A stretch of DNA of 9,523 nt, taken from the NCBI GenBank assembly GCA_039931435.1, contig JBDTRY010000145.1, positions 1 through 9,523 on the forward strand, written 5' to 3'. The position numbers and the translations under genes were made by a program. Every line of letters begins with the position of its first letter. Position 1 is the stretch's first letter. Below the pieces are notes generated by a model. That model made no database searches. It was not told where the DNA came from and was given only the letters and a program-made list of their open reading frames with translations. Below, one piece after another: positions 1 to 6,788 of the stretch. This DNA comes from JBDTRY01 sp039931435 (GTDB lineage Bacteria; Acidobacteriota; Thermoanaerobaculia; Gp7-AA8).

Positions 1-8
1 AGATCGTG

Positions 9-37
9 CCTGCAGCTCCGGGACAGTCCGCTATGAT
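9..37 (+). promoter_or_regulatory. possible sigma70-like promoter for the helicase
   Basis: A good -10-like hexamer, TATGAT, lies at 32-37. Seventeen bases upstream the matching -35 position (9-14, CCTGCA) is poor. If used, transcription would begin near 44 and leave a leader of about 50 nt before the helicase ATG at 93. This placement only makes sense if translation starts at 93 rather than at the in-frame GTG at 6 or ATG at 33. Weak evidence, from inspection alone. Confidence 0.2.
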
Positions 38-92
38 TGATGGTTCGGGCCATGCAGAATGGTGGCCATGCTCAGATTCTGAAAGAGAGACC

Positions 93-1292
93 ATGAACCT
101 TGACGATCTACCTCGGCACCCGGTGCCGACGACCACACTCGAGTTCTCCGAACTCGGCCTTGCTCCGCCGATCCTCGCAGCGATCAAAAAGCTGGGATTC
201 ACCCATCCCACACCCATTCAGGCTGCCGTCATTCCGGCGGCGCTGGAAGGGCGGGACGTCATCGGCCTGGCTCAGACGGGCTCCGGCAAAACGGCCGCCT
301 TTGCGCTGCCGCTGGCCGAGCGCCTCACTCACGGCAGGGGTCTGCGCGGACTGATTGTTTCCCCGACGCGAGAGATCGCTCTGCAGACGAAAGCCTTCCT
401 CGATCTCTTCGGTCAGAACCACAAGCTGAAGACGATCGTGCTCATCGGCGGCGTGAAAATGAATCCCCAGTTCGACGACCTGAAAAGCGGTCCGGACATC
501 GTGGTGGCTACTCCCGGCAGGCTGCTGGACCACCTTGAGCGGCGGACAATCCGGCTGGACGAGATCGAGGAACTGGTCCTCGATGAAGGGGATCACATGC
601 TCGATCTGGGGTTCCTTCCCCAGGTCCAGAAGATCATGCGCGCTCTACCCGCGGAACGGCAGACGATGATGTTCTCGGCCACGATGCCGGACAGCATCGA
701 ACAGCTGGCCAGCAAATACATGAAGGATCCGTTACGAATCGACATTCTGCCGAAGGGCGCCGCGCACGGGATCAGCCACCGGCTGTATCTGGTCCTGGCG
801 GAGAACAAACGGAACTGCCTTTTGAACCTGCTGCAGCAGGAACTGGGGACGACGCTGGTATTCGCCCGCAGGAAGATTGATGCCGAATGGCTGGCCAAGA
901 TTCTCCAGCGCCAGGGCCACCCTGTGGAGAGCATGCATTCCGACAGGACGCAGAAGCAGCGAGTGAATGCACTGGAGAACTTTCGCCAGGGCCAGCATCG
1001 CATTCTCGTAGCCACGGACATCGCCGGACGGGGCATCGACGTTCCCTCGATTTCGCACGTGGTGAACTTCGATATCCCGGAAACGGTCGAGGATTACATT
1101 CACCGCGCCGGCAGAACTGCCAGAGGAGAAGCGGAGGGGCTCGTCTCCACGATCGCTACGTGGCAGGATCTGCCGCTCATCCGCGAGATTGAAAAACGTC
1201 TCGGCGGAGAGATTGCCCGCTGTACGATCCCCGGAGTGCCCGCCTACGTTGAATCGAAAAACAAACCCGTGCGAACGAGGCGATTCCGATAG
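93..1292 (+). CDS. DEAD-box ATP-dependent RNA helicase, RhlE-like, with a DEGD motif II
   Basis: This is a cytoplasmic ATP-dependent RNA helicase that would unwind short RNA duplexes in RNA turnover or ribosome assembly. From the ATG at 93 it is 399 aa. The Q motif lies at about residues 18-43 (F18, PTPIQ ending at Q43), followed by motif I AQTGSGKT (60-67), Ia PTREIALQ, Ib TPGR, III SAT (195-197), V ATDIAGRGID and VI HRAGRTAR. Motif II reads DEGD at 164-167 where the family has DEAD, a glycine for alanine change. Both RecA-like domains are complete. The C-terminal tail is short and basic (ends RTRRFR), without the long extension of many RhlE proteins. The ATG at 93 is preceded by an AGAGAGA purine run and sits about 16 residues before the Q motif. 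In-frame GTG at 6 and ATG at 33 would add 29 or 20 atypical residues. The gene converges with the fadJ-like gene 17 bp away. The subfamily (RhlE versus RhlB/DbpA-like) is inferred. Confidence 0.93.
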   Translation: MNLDDLPRHPVPTTTLEFSELGLAPPILAAIKKLGFTHPTPIQAAVIPAALEGRDVIGLAQTGSGKTAAFALPLAERLTHGRGLRGLIVSPTREIALQTKAFLDLFGQNHKLKTIVLIGGVKMNPQFDDLKSGPDIVVATPGRLLDHLERRTIRLDEIEELVLDEGDHMLDLGFLPQVQKIMRALPAERQTMMFSATMPDSIEQLASKYMKDPLRIDILPKGAAHGISHRLYLVLAENKRNCLLNLLQQELGTTLVFARRKIDAEWLAKILQRQGHPVESMHSDRTQKQRVNALENFRQGQHRILVATDIAGRGIDVPSISHVVNFDIPETVEDYIHRAGRTARGEAEGLVSTIATWQDLPLIREIEKRLGGEIARCTIPGVPAYVESKNKPVRTRRFR

Positions 1293-1309
1293 CGCAGGTA
1301 CCCCGGCCC

Positions 1310-3421
1310 TCAGGAATCCTTACTGAAGAACCGCTCGTCGTTGGCCGCCATCCGCCTGAGGAGAGGGGCGGGCTGAAATCGCCGCCCGTGCCGGGTGGCA
1401 AGCTCTTCGAGGCGTCGGACGATCTTTTCAGGGCTGACGGCGTCGGCGTAGTGGAAGGGTCCCCCGCGAAACGGCGGGAACCCGAGGCCGAGGGTGGCCG
1501 CGAGATCGCCGTCGGTGGGAGAACTGATGACTTCCTCTTCGAGAGCGTGTGCGGCTTCGTTGATCATGGCCAGAACGAGCCGGTCGTTGATTTCCGCTTC
1601 GCTGAGCTCGCGGCGATCCGGCCCTCCCAGCAGCCCGTAGATCTCGTCGTTGACGCGCTTCGATTTTTTGTCGTATTGATAAAAGCCGCGTCCGTTCTTC
1701 TTTCCACTGTAGCCGGCTCGAACGATCTTCTCCAGAGTGGCGGAGGGGACGTGCCCGCGAGTTGCGAAGGCCCGTCCGAGGTCCTCCGAGATATGAGCAG
1801 CGACATCGAGCCCGACTTCGTCGAGCAGCGAGATCGGCCCTAAGGGAAATCCGAACTTTACCAGCGCTGCGTCGACCTGCCGGACGTCGGCACCCTCGTC
1901 GAGCAGCATCACCGCTTCGTTCATGTAGGGCGCGAGGATGCGCGTGGTGTAGAACCCCGGGCTGTCGTTCACCACGATGACCGTTTTCCCCTGTGCGATG
2001 GCGAAGGACCGCGCCGTGGCCATCGTTTCCCCGGACGTCTCCGGTGTGACCACAAGTTCCAGCAGCGGCATCCTGAGCACAGGAGAGAAATAGTGCATGC
2101 CGATGACCCGCTCGGGATTTCTGGCGGAGGCGGCAATCTGGCGAATGGGAATGGCAGAGGTGTTCGAGGCGTAAATGGCGTCCTTGCCAAGGAGAGGTTC
2201 GCAGTCCTCGAGTACCTGCCGTTTCAGTCCCAGTTCCTCGAACACCGCCTCGATAACGAGATCGGAGCCCGCGGCCACGCCGGGATTGAGCGAAGTGTGC
2301 AGCGACTTGCGCTGGCGCTCGGCGTCCCCTTCCGATACCGACCCGGAACGAACGCGCTTCCACAGGGTCTGCTCGATGTTCGAGATGGCCTTGTCGATCA
2401 TCGTCCCGGAAAGATCTTCGAGCCAGACTTCGGCATGCGGAAGCGAGATGGAGGCGATCCCCTCCCCCATCAGTCCCGCGCCGATCACGGTCAGCTTCGT
2501 GACTCGCCTGGCAGGCGGATCGGCGGGCGGTTTCTTCCGCCGATTGACGGCGCGAAACGACCAGATCAGATTACGCGCCACCTCGCCACCAAGGAGAGCG
2601 ATGAACCGTTCGATTTCCATCTGCTTTCCGGACTTCGGGCCCCGCTCCAGGCCCACACCGACGCAATCCAGGACGGCCAGCGGGGCCGGGTAAAGACCCG
2701 CTGTCTGATCCATGACCTCATCCCGCGCCTTTGACAGGGCATGGCGTCGCAGTGGTGAAATCAGCGCCACACGCTGGCGCATGGAAAGATGTTTCTCCGG
2801 ATGATCCTCGAGCAATCGGCCTGCGCTTTCCACTCCGGCATCGAGCAGCCGCTCCCGACTGGCGATCTCGTCGATCAATCCGATGTCCAGGGCACGCGCC
2901 GAATGAATCCGGCTGCCCTTGAGGAGCATCGGCAGCGCCTGTTCCAGCCCAATCAGCCGCGGCAGCCTCTGTGTGCCGCCGCCAGCAGGAATGAGCCCCA
3001 GTCCAACCTCGGGAAACGAAAAAACCGTGTGGGGATGTGCCGTGGCCACTCGGTGGTGGCAGGCCAGGGCCACCTCCAGCCCTCCGCCGAAAGCCCCTCC
3101 GTGAATGGCGGCAACGAACGGTTTGCGGCTCGATTCGATCCGGTCGAGCAGATGATGGGCGTCAGTGAGGAGCTGACGAACCTCCCTGGAGTCCTTCATC
3201 GCCGTGAGCTCGTCCAGATCCGCCCCGGCAACGAACGTCTGCTCTTTCCCGCTGATGAGCACACAACTCGTGACGGTGGGATCCCGCTCGATCTCATCGA
3301 GCAGGGGTCCGACCTCGTCGATCATTTCCCGGGAGAGAACGTTCACGGGCCTGTCCGGCGACTCGAAAACGAGTACCGCGACCCCGGAATCTCTGCGCTT
3401 CAGTTGGACAGTCCGATTCAT
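1310..3421 (-). CDS. fadJ: Multifunctional enoyl-CoA hydratase / 3-hydroxyacyl-CoA dehydrogenase (FadJ/FadB alpha subunit type)
   Basis: This is the beta-oxidation alpha subunit, which hydrates enoyl-CoA and then oxidises L-3-hydroxyacyl-CoA with NAD+. It is 703 aa, the usual FadJ length. The N-terminal crotonase domain (about 1-200) shows an oxyanion-hole AGAD (65-68) and both catalytic glutamates, E116 in FGGGLE and E138 in FPEVGLG. The dehydrogenase part has the NAD-binding GAGLMG (314-319), SNTS (419-422) and the catalytic pair H443 (GMHYFSP) and E455 (LLEL). Two C-terminal dehydrogenase helical domains follow (about 487-581 and 615-700). The stretch after GAGLMGEGIA to D336 is 1-2 residues shorter than usual and lacks the common Gly. 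The start follows a weak GGCGGA, nine or so bases before ATG. No thiolase partner (FadI/FadA) is adjacent in this window, so its operon partner, if any, is elsewhere. FadJ rather than FadB is inferred. Confidence 0.93.
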   Translation of the reverse strand: MNRTVQLKRRDSGVAVLVFESPDRPVNVLSREMIDEVGPLLDEIERDPTVTSCVLISGKEQTFVAGADLDELTAMKDSREVRQLLTDAHHLLDRIESSRKPFVAAIHGGAFGGGLEVALACHHRVATAHPHTVFSFPEVGLGLIPAGGGTQRLPRLIGLEQALPMLLKGSRIHSARALDIGLIDEIASRERLLDAGVESAGRLLEDHPEKHLSMRQRVALISPLRRHALSKARDEVMDQTAGLYPAPLAVLDCVGVGLERGPKSGKQMEIERFIALLGGEVARNLIWSFRAVNRRKKPPADPPARRVTKLTVIGAGLMGEGIASISLPHAEVWLEDLSGTMIDKAISNIEQTLWKRVRSGSVSEGDAERQRKSLHTSLNPGVAAGSDLVIEAVFEELGLKRQVLEDCEPLLGKDAIYASNTSAIPIRQIAASARNPERVIGMHYFSPVLRMPLLELVVTPETSGETMATARSFAIAQGKTVIVVNDSPGFYTTRILAPYMNEAVMLLDEGADVRQVDAALVKFGFPLGPISLLDEVGLDVAAHISEDLGRAFATRGHVPSATLEKIVRAGYSGKKNGRGFYQYDKKSKRVNDEIYGLLGGPDRRELSEAEINDRLVLAMINEAAHALEEEVISSPTDGDLAATLGLGFPPFRGGPFHYADAVSPEKIVRRLEELATRHGRRFQPAPLLRRMAANDERFFSKDS

Positions 3422-3479
3422 TTAGTGAGATTCCGCCGGCACTCTCCGACCGTAATCGCCGCGAACACGGCTTCGTACT

Positions 3480-3496
3480 GCAGATTTCAGATCTGC
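3480..3496. promoter_or_regulatory. 17-bp inverted repeat in the divergent spacer, possible operator
   Basis: GCAGAT-TTCAG-ATCTGC is a perfect 6-bp inverted repeat with a 5-nt centre. It lies in the 180-bp spacer between the divergent fadJ-like gene (start 3421) and the small membrane-protein gene (start 3602). Its size and symmetry fit a dimeric repressor site, and beta-oxidation genes are commonly repressed by TetR- or GntR-type fatty-acyl regulators. The bases do not match the PsrA or E. coli FadR consensus that I know. It could equally be chance or a leader hairpin. I found no convincing -10/-35 pair on either strand; the best is TACACT at 3533-3538 on +, without a matching -35. Confidence 0.25.
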
Positions 3497-3601
3497 CCGT
3501 GACGTTAGTAGCGCGATCCGGCGGCCATTGGTTACACTAGCACGACAGTCTTCCACCAGACGGTTCCAGACGAACATGATTCGAGGAGGAAATCAGCCGG
3601 G

Positions 3602-3880
3602 ATGAATGTTGCTGAATTGTTGAGCCTGTCGCCCTCCCTGGTGAACGCCCTCTGGATCATCGGCGTTCTCGTCATCATCCTGCTGACCTCTTTCGCGCTT
3701 CGTGCCAAGGTGTTCTGCCAGTACCTCAATCAGATGACGGGGATCGTACTCTCCCCAGCCGAAGTCAAGGACGCATTCCGACGCCGGGGCCGCGACGGCG
3801 TCCGGGAACTGCTCCTGGATCGAACGATCCGCGCAGACCTCGAGGACAATCCCTCCCTGATTCCACCCGAGACAGAATAA
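3602..3880 (+). CDS. Small single-pass membrane protein of unknown function, 92 aa
   Basis: I do not recognise this family. The 92-residue product has a short N-terminal segment, one strongly hydrophobic helix at about residues 15-34 (including WIIGVLVIILL) and then a charged region of about 58 residues. By the positive-inside rule (R34, K36 and the later RRRGR cluster) this region should be cytoplasmic. It contains an Arg/Asp-rich stretch (AFRRRGRDGVRELLLDRTIR) likely to form an amphipathic helix. A strong GAGGAGGA lies at 3583-3590, 11 nt before the ATG, a little farther than ideal but clearly a ribosome-binding site. The gene is divergent from the fadJ-like gene and 111 bp upstream of the DUF1206 gene on the same strand, so the two membrane proteins could be co-transcribed. 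Coding status is supported by the RBS and the hydrophobic/charged layout. Confidence 0.72.
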   Translation: MNVAELLSLSPSLVNALWIIGVLVIILLTSFALRAKVFCQYLNQMTGIVLSPAEVKDAFRRRGRDGVRELLLDRTIRADLEDNPSLIPPETE

Positions 3881-3890
3881 CGCAGTCGTG

Positions 3891-3910
3891 CCAACCCCGC
3901 TGGTGGTTGG
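3891..3910 (+). other. Hairpin just after the small membrane-protein gene
   Basis: CCAACC (3891-3896) pairs with GGTTGG (3905-3910) around an 8-nt loop, beginning 10 nt after the stop at 3880. No U-run follows (the next bases are AACCCCCCTT), so it is not a standard intrinsic terminator. It might attenuate or stabilise a transcript that continues into the DUF1206 gene. Weak evidence. Confidence 0.22.
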
Positions 3911-3983
3911 AACCCCCCTTGCTATCACGAATTTCGAAACCATTTCCGTAACGCCGGCGACGGCCACTGCCACCGGCAGGACG

Positions 3984-3994
3984 GGGGACTCGTG
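3984..3994 (+). promoter_or_regulatory. Ribosome-binding site fixing a GTG start for the DUF1206 gene
   Basis: The sequence GGGGGACTC precedes GTG at 3992. The purine-rich GGGGGA core lies about 4 nt before that codon, and there is no nearby in-frame ATG before the first conserved DUF1206 repeat begins at residue ~22. This supports the GTG initiation codon. Confidence 0.5.
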
Positions 3995-4828
3995 AGCATA
4001 CGTTCCATACAGCAGACCGCAAAGGGAGAAGCCCGCCGGCACTCAACGGGGATCGAGAAGCTGGCCCGGGCCGGTTATTTTTCGAAGGGCGTGGTCTATT
4101 GCCTCGTCGGACTGATCGCACTTCGCTCCGCTTTCCAGCACAGCTGGCGGAGCGCGAACACCCACGGCGCCTTTCGGGAGCTGCTTTCAAAGCCGTTCGG
4201 GAAAGTACTTCTGGGAATCGTCGCAGTGGGTCTGGTCGGATACGCGGTATGGCAGTTCGTTCGGGCCGTATACGATCCCGAGCATCCAACGCAGAGCCCG
4301 AAACGCACCGTGATGCGTCTCGTATACGGTTTGAGCGCCTTCGTTCATCTCGGGCTGGCGTGGCAGGCGATCAGAATGAGCGCCGGTTCACACGCCAGCG
4401 GCGGGAACAGCACCACGCACTGGACCGCTGTTCTCATGTCCAAGCCCTTCGGCATCTTTCTCGTGGCCGGGGCAGGAATCGGTGTTCTGGCGTTTGCGGG
4501 CTATCAGATCTATCGAGGGTTCAATGCAAAACTCGATAAGCGCCTGAATCTCGGTGCGCTCACGTTTCCCATGCGACGAGCAGCGATTCGCGTTGCCCAG
4601 TTCGGCATCATGGCTCGCGGCGCTTCATTGGGAATCGTCGGCTGGTTTCTGCTCATGGCAGCGCGCCATCACGATCCGGGACGAGCCGAGGGCCTGTCAG
4701 AAGCGCTGCATAGTGTGATGGGCGCGCCGTACGGTCGATGGCTCTTGATGATCGTGTCCCTTGGGCTCATCGCCTACGGCATCTACGATCTGATTCTGTC
4801 CCGCTACCGGGTGATCCGGCCCGTGTGA
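3992..4828 (+). CDS. DUF1206 integral membrane protein, three repeats and six helices
   Basis: This is a 278-aa inner-membrane protein of the DUF1206 family, whose biochemical role is unknown. The family repeat of two transmembrane helices occurs three times. Repeat 1 is at about 22-95 (KLARAGYFSKGVVYCLVGL), repeat 2 at about 107-178 (LVYGLSAFVHLGLAW) and repeat 3 at about 198-271 (VAQFGIMARGASLGIVGW). Predicted helices are near 31-48, 70-90, 110-128, 153-173, 207-224 and 250-268. Each repeat's second helix follows a SKPFGK-like or GAPYGRW motif and ends in a GYxxYR / GYAVWQFVRA / AYGIYDL pattern, so the internal triplication is visible directly. An AlkB-like or enzymatic domain is absent. 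Translation probably starts at GTG. It may be co-transcribed with the 92-aa gene upstream, and it converges with the aminotransferase 200 bp downstream. Confidence 0.88.
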   Translation: MSIRSIQQTAKGEARRHSTGIEKLARAGYFSKGVVYCLVGLIALRSAFQHSWRSANTHGAFRELLSKPFGKVLLGIVAVGLVGYAVWQFVRAVYDPEHPTQSPKRTVMRLVYGLSAFVHLGLAWQAIRMSAGSHASGGNSTTHWTAVLMSKPFGIFLVAGAGIGVLAFAGYQIYRGFNAKLDKRLNLGALTFPMRRAAIRVAQFGIMARGASLGIVGWFLLMAARHHDPGRAEGLSEALHSVMGAPYGRWLLMIVSLGLIAYGIYDLILSRYRVIRPV

Positions 4829-4893
4829 ATTGCGGGGCCGGCCTCGAGTTGCACAAAAATGCGATGCTGGCGCAAGCTGGCGGCAGAAACGTG

Positions 4894-4917
4894 TTCGCCG
4901 GGCCTGAGCCCGGTGGA
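4894..4917. terminator. GC-rich hairpin in the convergent spacer, possible bidirectional 3' end
   Basis: TTCGCCGGGC (4894-4903) pairs with GCCCGGTGGA (4908-4917) around the tetraloop CTGA. The CCGGGC/GCCCGG core is six perfect G-C pairs, extended by G-T wobbles and further pairs to ten. It lies 65 bp after the DUF1206 stop and about 110 bp after the aminotransferase stop, where convergent transcripts should end. Neither side has a U-tract, so it is at best a U-less or 3'-end-protecting hairpin. A second, smaller symmetry, CCGTT-C-AACGG, sits at 4941-4951. The rest of 4829-5028 holds nothing else I can support. Confidence 0.35.
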
Positions 4918-5028
4918 CACGTCGGGGCAAACTCCAGCGGCCGTTCAACGGGCGGCCTTACGAGTGTCCTCGTCGACTTCCCCGCCAGCGCGGCAATTCT
5001 CGAACAGACAGGCCCTTGAGATTGGACC

Positions 5029-6279
5029 TTAACTTCGTAATGCCGCGGACGGCTCCCGCTCGTATTCGGCGCCCGTGAGCCCGCGAAGAACGCGATATTC
5101 GCGCAGTCCCTCGCCAAGAACCCGGAGAGCCGCGCGGAGGTCTTCTTCCTGGAGGACGTAGGCGATGCGAATCTCGTTCATTCCCAGACCTGCCGTGGCG
5201 TAGAAACCGGATGCGGGAGCGATCATTACCGTCGCTCCGTCGAGCCGGAAGTCCCGCAACAGCCATTCCGCGAAGTCCCCGCTGTCCGCCACCGGCAATC
5301 GGGCGATGCAGTAGAACGCTCCCTCCGGCCGCAGGAGAAATACCCCCTGGATGGCCTGCAGTCCTTCGAAGAGAACGTCCCGGCGGTGCTGATACTCGGC
5401 GTTGATCTCGCGCGCATAGTCCGGACCGATCTCCGATGCCGCGGCGGCCATGGCCTGCGCCAGACCCGGCGCAGACAGCCGAGCCTGGGCCATGCGCAGA
5501 CACGCCGCCATGACTTGCCGGTTGCGGGAGGCCAGGCAACCGAGACGAATTCCGCAGACACTGTATCGTTTCGAAAGGCTGTCCACGAGAATGGCCAGTT
5601 CCTCAATCTGTGGAAGTTCGAGAACGCTGGTCGGCCGTCTGCCGTCGTAGGCAAACTCCCGATAGACCTCGTCGGAGATCAGAAAAAGGTCGTGTCTCCG
5701 GCAGAAGTCCGCAACCAGATCCAGCTCGTCCCGCGTATACACGGTGCCGGTGGGGTTGTTGGGATTACAAAGAAGGACAGCTCGCGTCTCCGGCGTGAGA
5801 GCACGGTCCCAGACGCTCTGTGAGGGCAGGTGAAACCCGTCCCGGCCGCGGCTGGTCACCGGAACGAGCCGCACTCCTGCCATGGCGGCGAACCCGGCGT
5901 AATTCGTATAGAACGGCTCGACGACGAGGATTTCCTCTCCTTCGTCCGCACAGGCCAGAAAGGCAAAGAGAATCGCTTCACTGCCGCCCGTCGTGGCCAG
6001 TATCTCCCCTTCGTGCAATTCAACTCCGCGCTCTCCGTAGTAAGCACGGAGAGAGTCGAGAAACGGAGCCTGGCCTTCGGACGGTGAATAGCAAAGCACG
6101 CGATCAGTCAGCTCACGCAGGCGACGGAGCATAGCTTCCGGCGTCTCGATGTCGGGCTGTCCGATGTTCAAGTGGTACACATGAGCCCCCGACCGTTTTG
6201 CTTCGTCAGCAAGAGGCATCAGCCGCCGGATCGGCGAGGACGGCATAAGGTGCGCACGGGTGGAGATTTCGGGAGTCAT
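5029..6279 (-). CDS. Class I/II PLP-dependent aminotransferase (aspartate aminotransferase-like)
   Basis: This is a cytoplasmic fold-type I aminotransferase of 416 aa, probably moving amino groups between an amino acid and 2-oxoglutarate. Visible residues include the N-terminal substrate loop LNIGQPDIETP (37-47), the phosphate-site segment TGGSEAI (97-103), N175 in NPNNPTG, D203 and Y206 in ISDEVYREF (D203 would contact the pyridine nitrogen), and the Schiff-base lysine K237 in DSLSKRYSVCGIRLG, with R245 after it. R371 in NEIRIAY would bind the substrate carboxylate. The opening (MPSSPIRRLMPLADEAK) resembles a subgroup usually labelled aspartate aminotransferase, but the true substrate cannot be read from sequence. 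No Shine-Dalgarno is evident before ATG 6279 (upstream GAAATTCTC). The next Met, at residue 12, also lacks one, and residues 1-11 belong to the conserved opening, so 6279 is preferred. It is monocistronic as far as seen. Confidence 0.92.
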   Translation of the reverse strand: MTPEISTRAHLMPSSPIRRLMPLADEAKRSGAHVYHLNIGQPDIETPEAMLRRLRELTDRVLCYSPSEGQAPFLDSLRAYYGERGVELHEGEILATTGGSEAILFAFLACADEGEEILVVEPFYTNYAGFAAMAGVRLVPVTSRGRDGFHLPSQSVWDRALTPETRAVLLCNPNNPTGTVYTRDELDLVADFCRRHDLFLISDEVYREFAYDGRRPTSVLELPQIEELAILVDSLSKRYSVCGIRLGCLASRNRQVMAACLRMAQARLSAPGLAQAMAAAASEIGPDYAREINAEYQHRRDVLFEGLQAIQGVFLLRPEGAFYCIARLPVADSGDFAEWLLRDFRLDGATVMIAPASGFYATAGLGMNEIRIAYVLQEEDLRAALRVLGEGLREYRVLRGLTGAEYEREPSAALRS

Positions 6280-6406
6280 GAGAATTTCGGTACCAGCCTC
6301 AGTTGCCGGACTGCCCGTTCTGCCAATGGTATGCCCGAAGCTACTCAGGCGCTCTCGCTTCCGCCGCTGAGAATCCCGATCACAAGTGTGGCAAGGGATT
6401 CGCTGG

Positions 6407-6580
6407 ATGAGAGTAGAACATTTCTCCGGGTTAGCGTGCGGTGCCTGCGCTGCGTTCGAAATCTTCGATGCCGAGACGCCCCATAAACCGCGAGGATGCG
6501 TGGCCCAGGCCTGGAGCGTCGCCGAGGTTCTCCGTTGCTGGCTGAAGACAGCGCCGGCTGCACCCGACTCGTCGGACTGA
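6407..6580 (+). pseudogene. Relic: C-terminal end of a glycogen debranching enzyme (amylo-alpha-1,6-glucosidase)
   Basis: One + frame ending at the TGA 6578-6580 contains EIFDAETPHKPRGCVAQAWS followed by VAEVLRCW (6458-6541). From memory this matches the conserved extreme C terminus of the bacterial/archaeal glycogen debranching enzyme GDE_C domain (GH133), usually EIFDG-x-PH-x-PRGC-x-AQAWSVAEVLR, with the last helix followed by a short tail and stop exactly as here. The intact enzyme hydrolyses alpha-1,6 branch points of glycogen and is about 650-750 aa. Here only some 57 codons remain. Upstream in this frame a TGA occurs at 6368-6370, and the aminotransferase start lies at 6279, so the catalytic part is gone. 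A neighbouring + frame (about 6400-6440, SRTFLR) may hold more of it after a frameshift, but this is not clear. No RBS or plausible start is visible. Likely a decayed 3' end left by deletion or rearrangement. Confidence 0.7.
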
Positions 6581-6788
6581 CCGATGCCGCGAACTACGAC
6601 CGACTCTGGTTCACTACTGACAACGCCGCTGCGATATCATCGTCTGAGGTTTCGGGCGTCGCCGGAAACGGTGCCAGGGGCCGGTTTCGACTCTCGGGCG
6701 ACACTGGAAACATCACGAGCCACAAGGTGTGACGTCGTTCCACCGTCTAAGAAAGAAGCGAAGGGAAACGCTTCGGAAGGGACCGGGT
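6581..6788. other. Spacer upstream of the four-helix membrane-protein gene, with a hairpin next to the RBS
   Basis: The 208 bp after the relic's stop hold no supported gene. Just before the ribosome-binding site, GAAGCG (6755-6760) and CGCTTC (6769-6774) form a 6-bp hairpin with an 8-nt AAGGGAAA loop. If transcribed it would sit directly against the GGAAGGGA site and could affect initiation. A TATCAT hexamer near 6634-6639 could act as a -10, but the best -35 candidates (TTCACT, CTGACA) have 19- and 12-bp spacings, so I do not call a promoter. Confidence 0.3.
6775..6782 (+). promoter_or_regulatory. Strong ribosome-binding site choosing ATG 6789
   Basis: GGAAGGGA ends 6 nt before the ATG at 6789. 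The same frame is open back to an ATG-less GTG at 6729 that would add 20 basic residues (including RLRKKRRETLRK) and has no such site, so 6789 is the better start. Confidence 0.65.

Noticed and set aside
108..1103. - strand open frames opposite the helicase
   Set aside because: The + frame carries all helicase motifs. The - frames are composition-driven and have no RBS or domain.
1281..1318. GATTCC/GGAATC inverted repeat across the helicase/fadJ 3' junction as a terminator
   Set aside because: Only 6 bp pair around a 25-nt loop with no U-run. Too weak to call.
2093..2734. Long + strand open frames over the fadJ-like gene (also 2789-3502, and - frame 1428-2363)
   Set aside because: They are antisense or out-of-frame shadows of a gene with every catalytic motif in place. 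They give Arg/Pro/Ser-rich peptides without recognisable domains.
4738..5019. + frame and - frames across the DUF1206 / aminotransferase spacer
   Set aside because: They run out of frame through the 3' end of the DUF1206 gene and the hairpin spacer, with no RBS or domain.
6172..6486. + strand frame overlapping the aminotransferase start region
   Set aside because: Most of it lies antisense to the aminotransferase and ends in a frame-shifted version of the debranching-enzyme relic. Not an independent gene.
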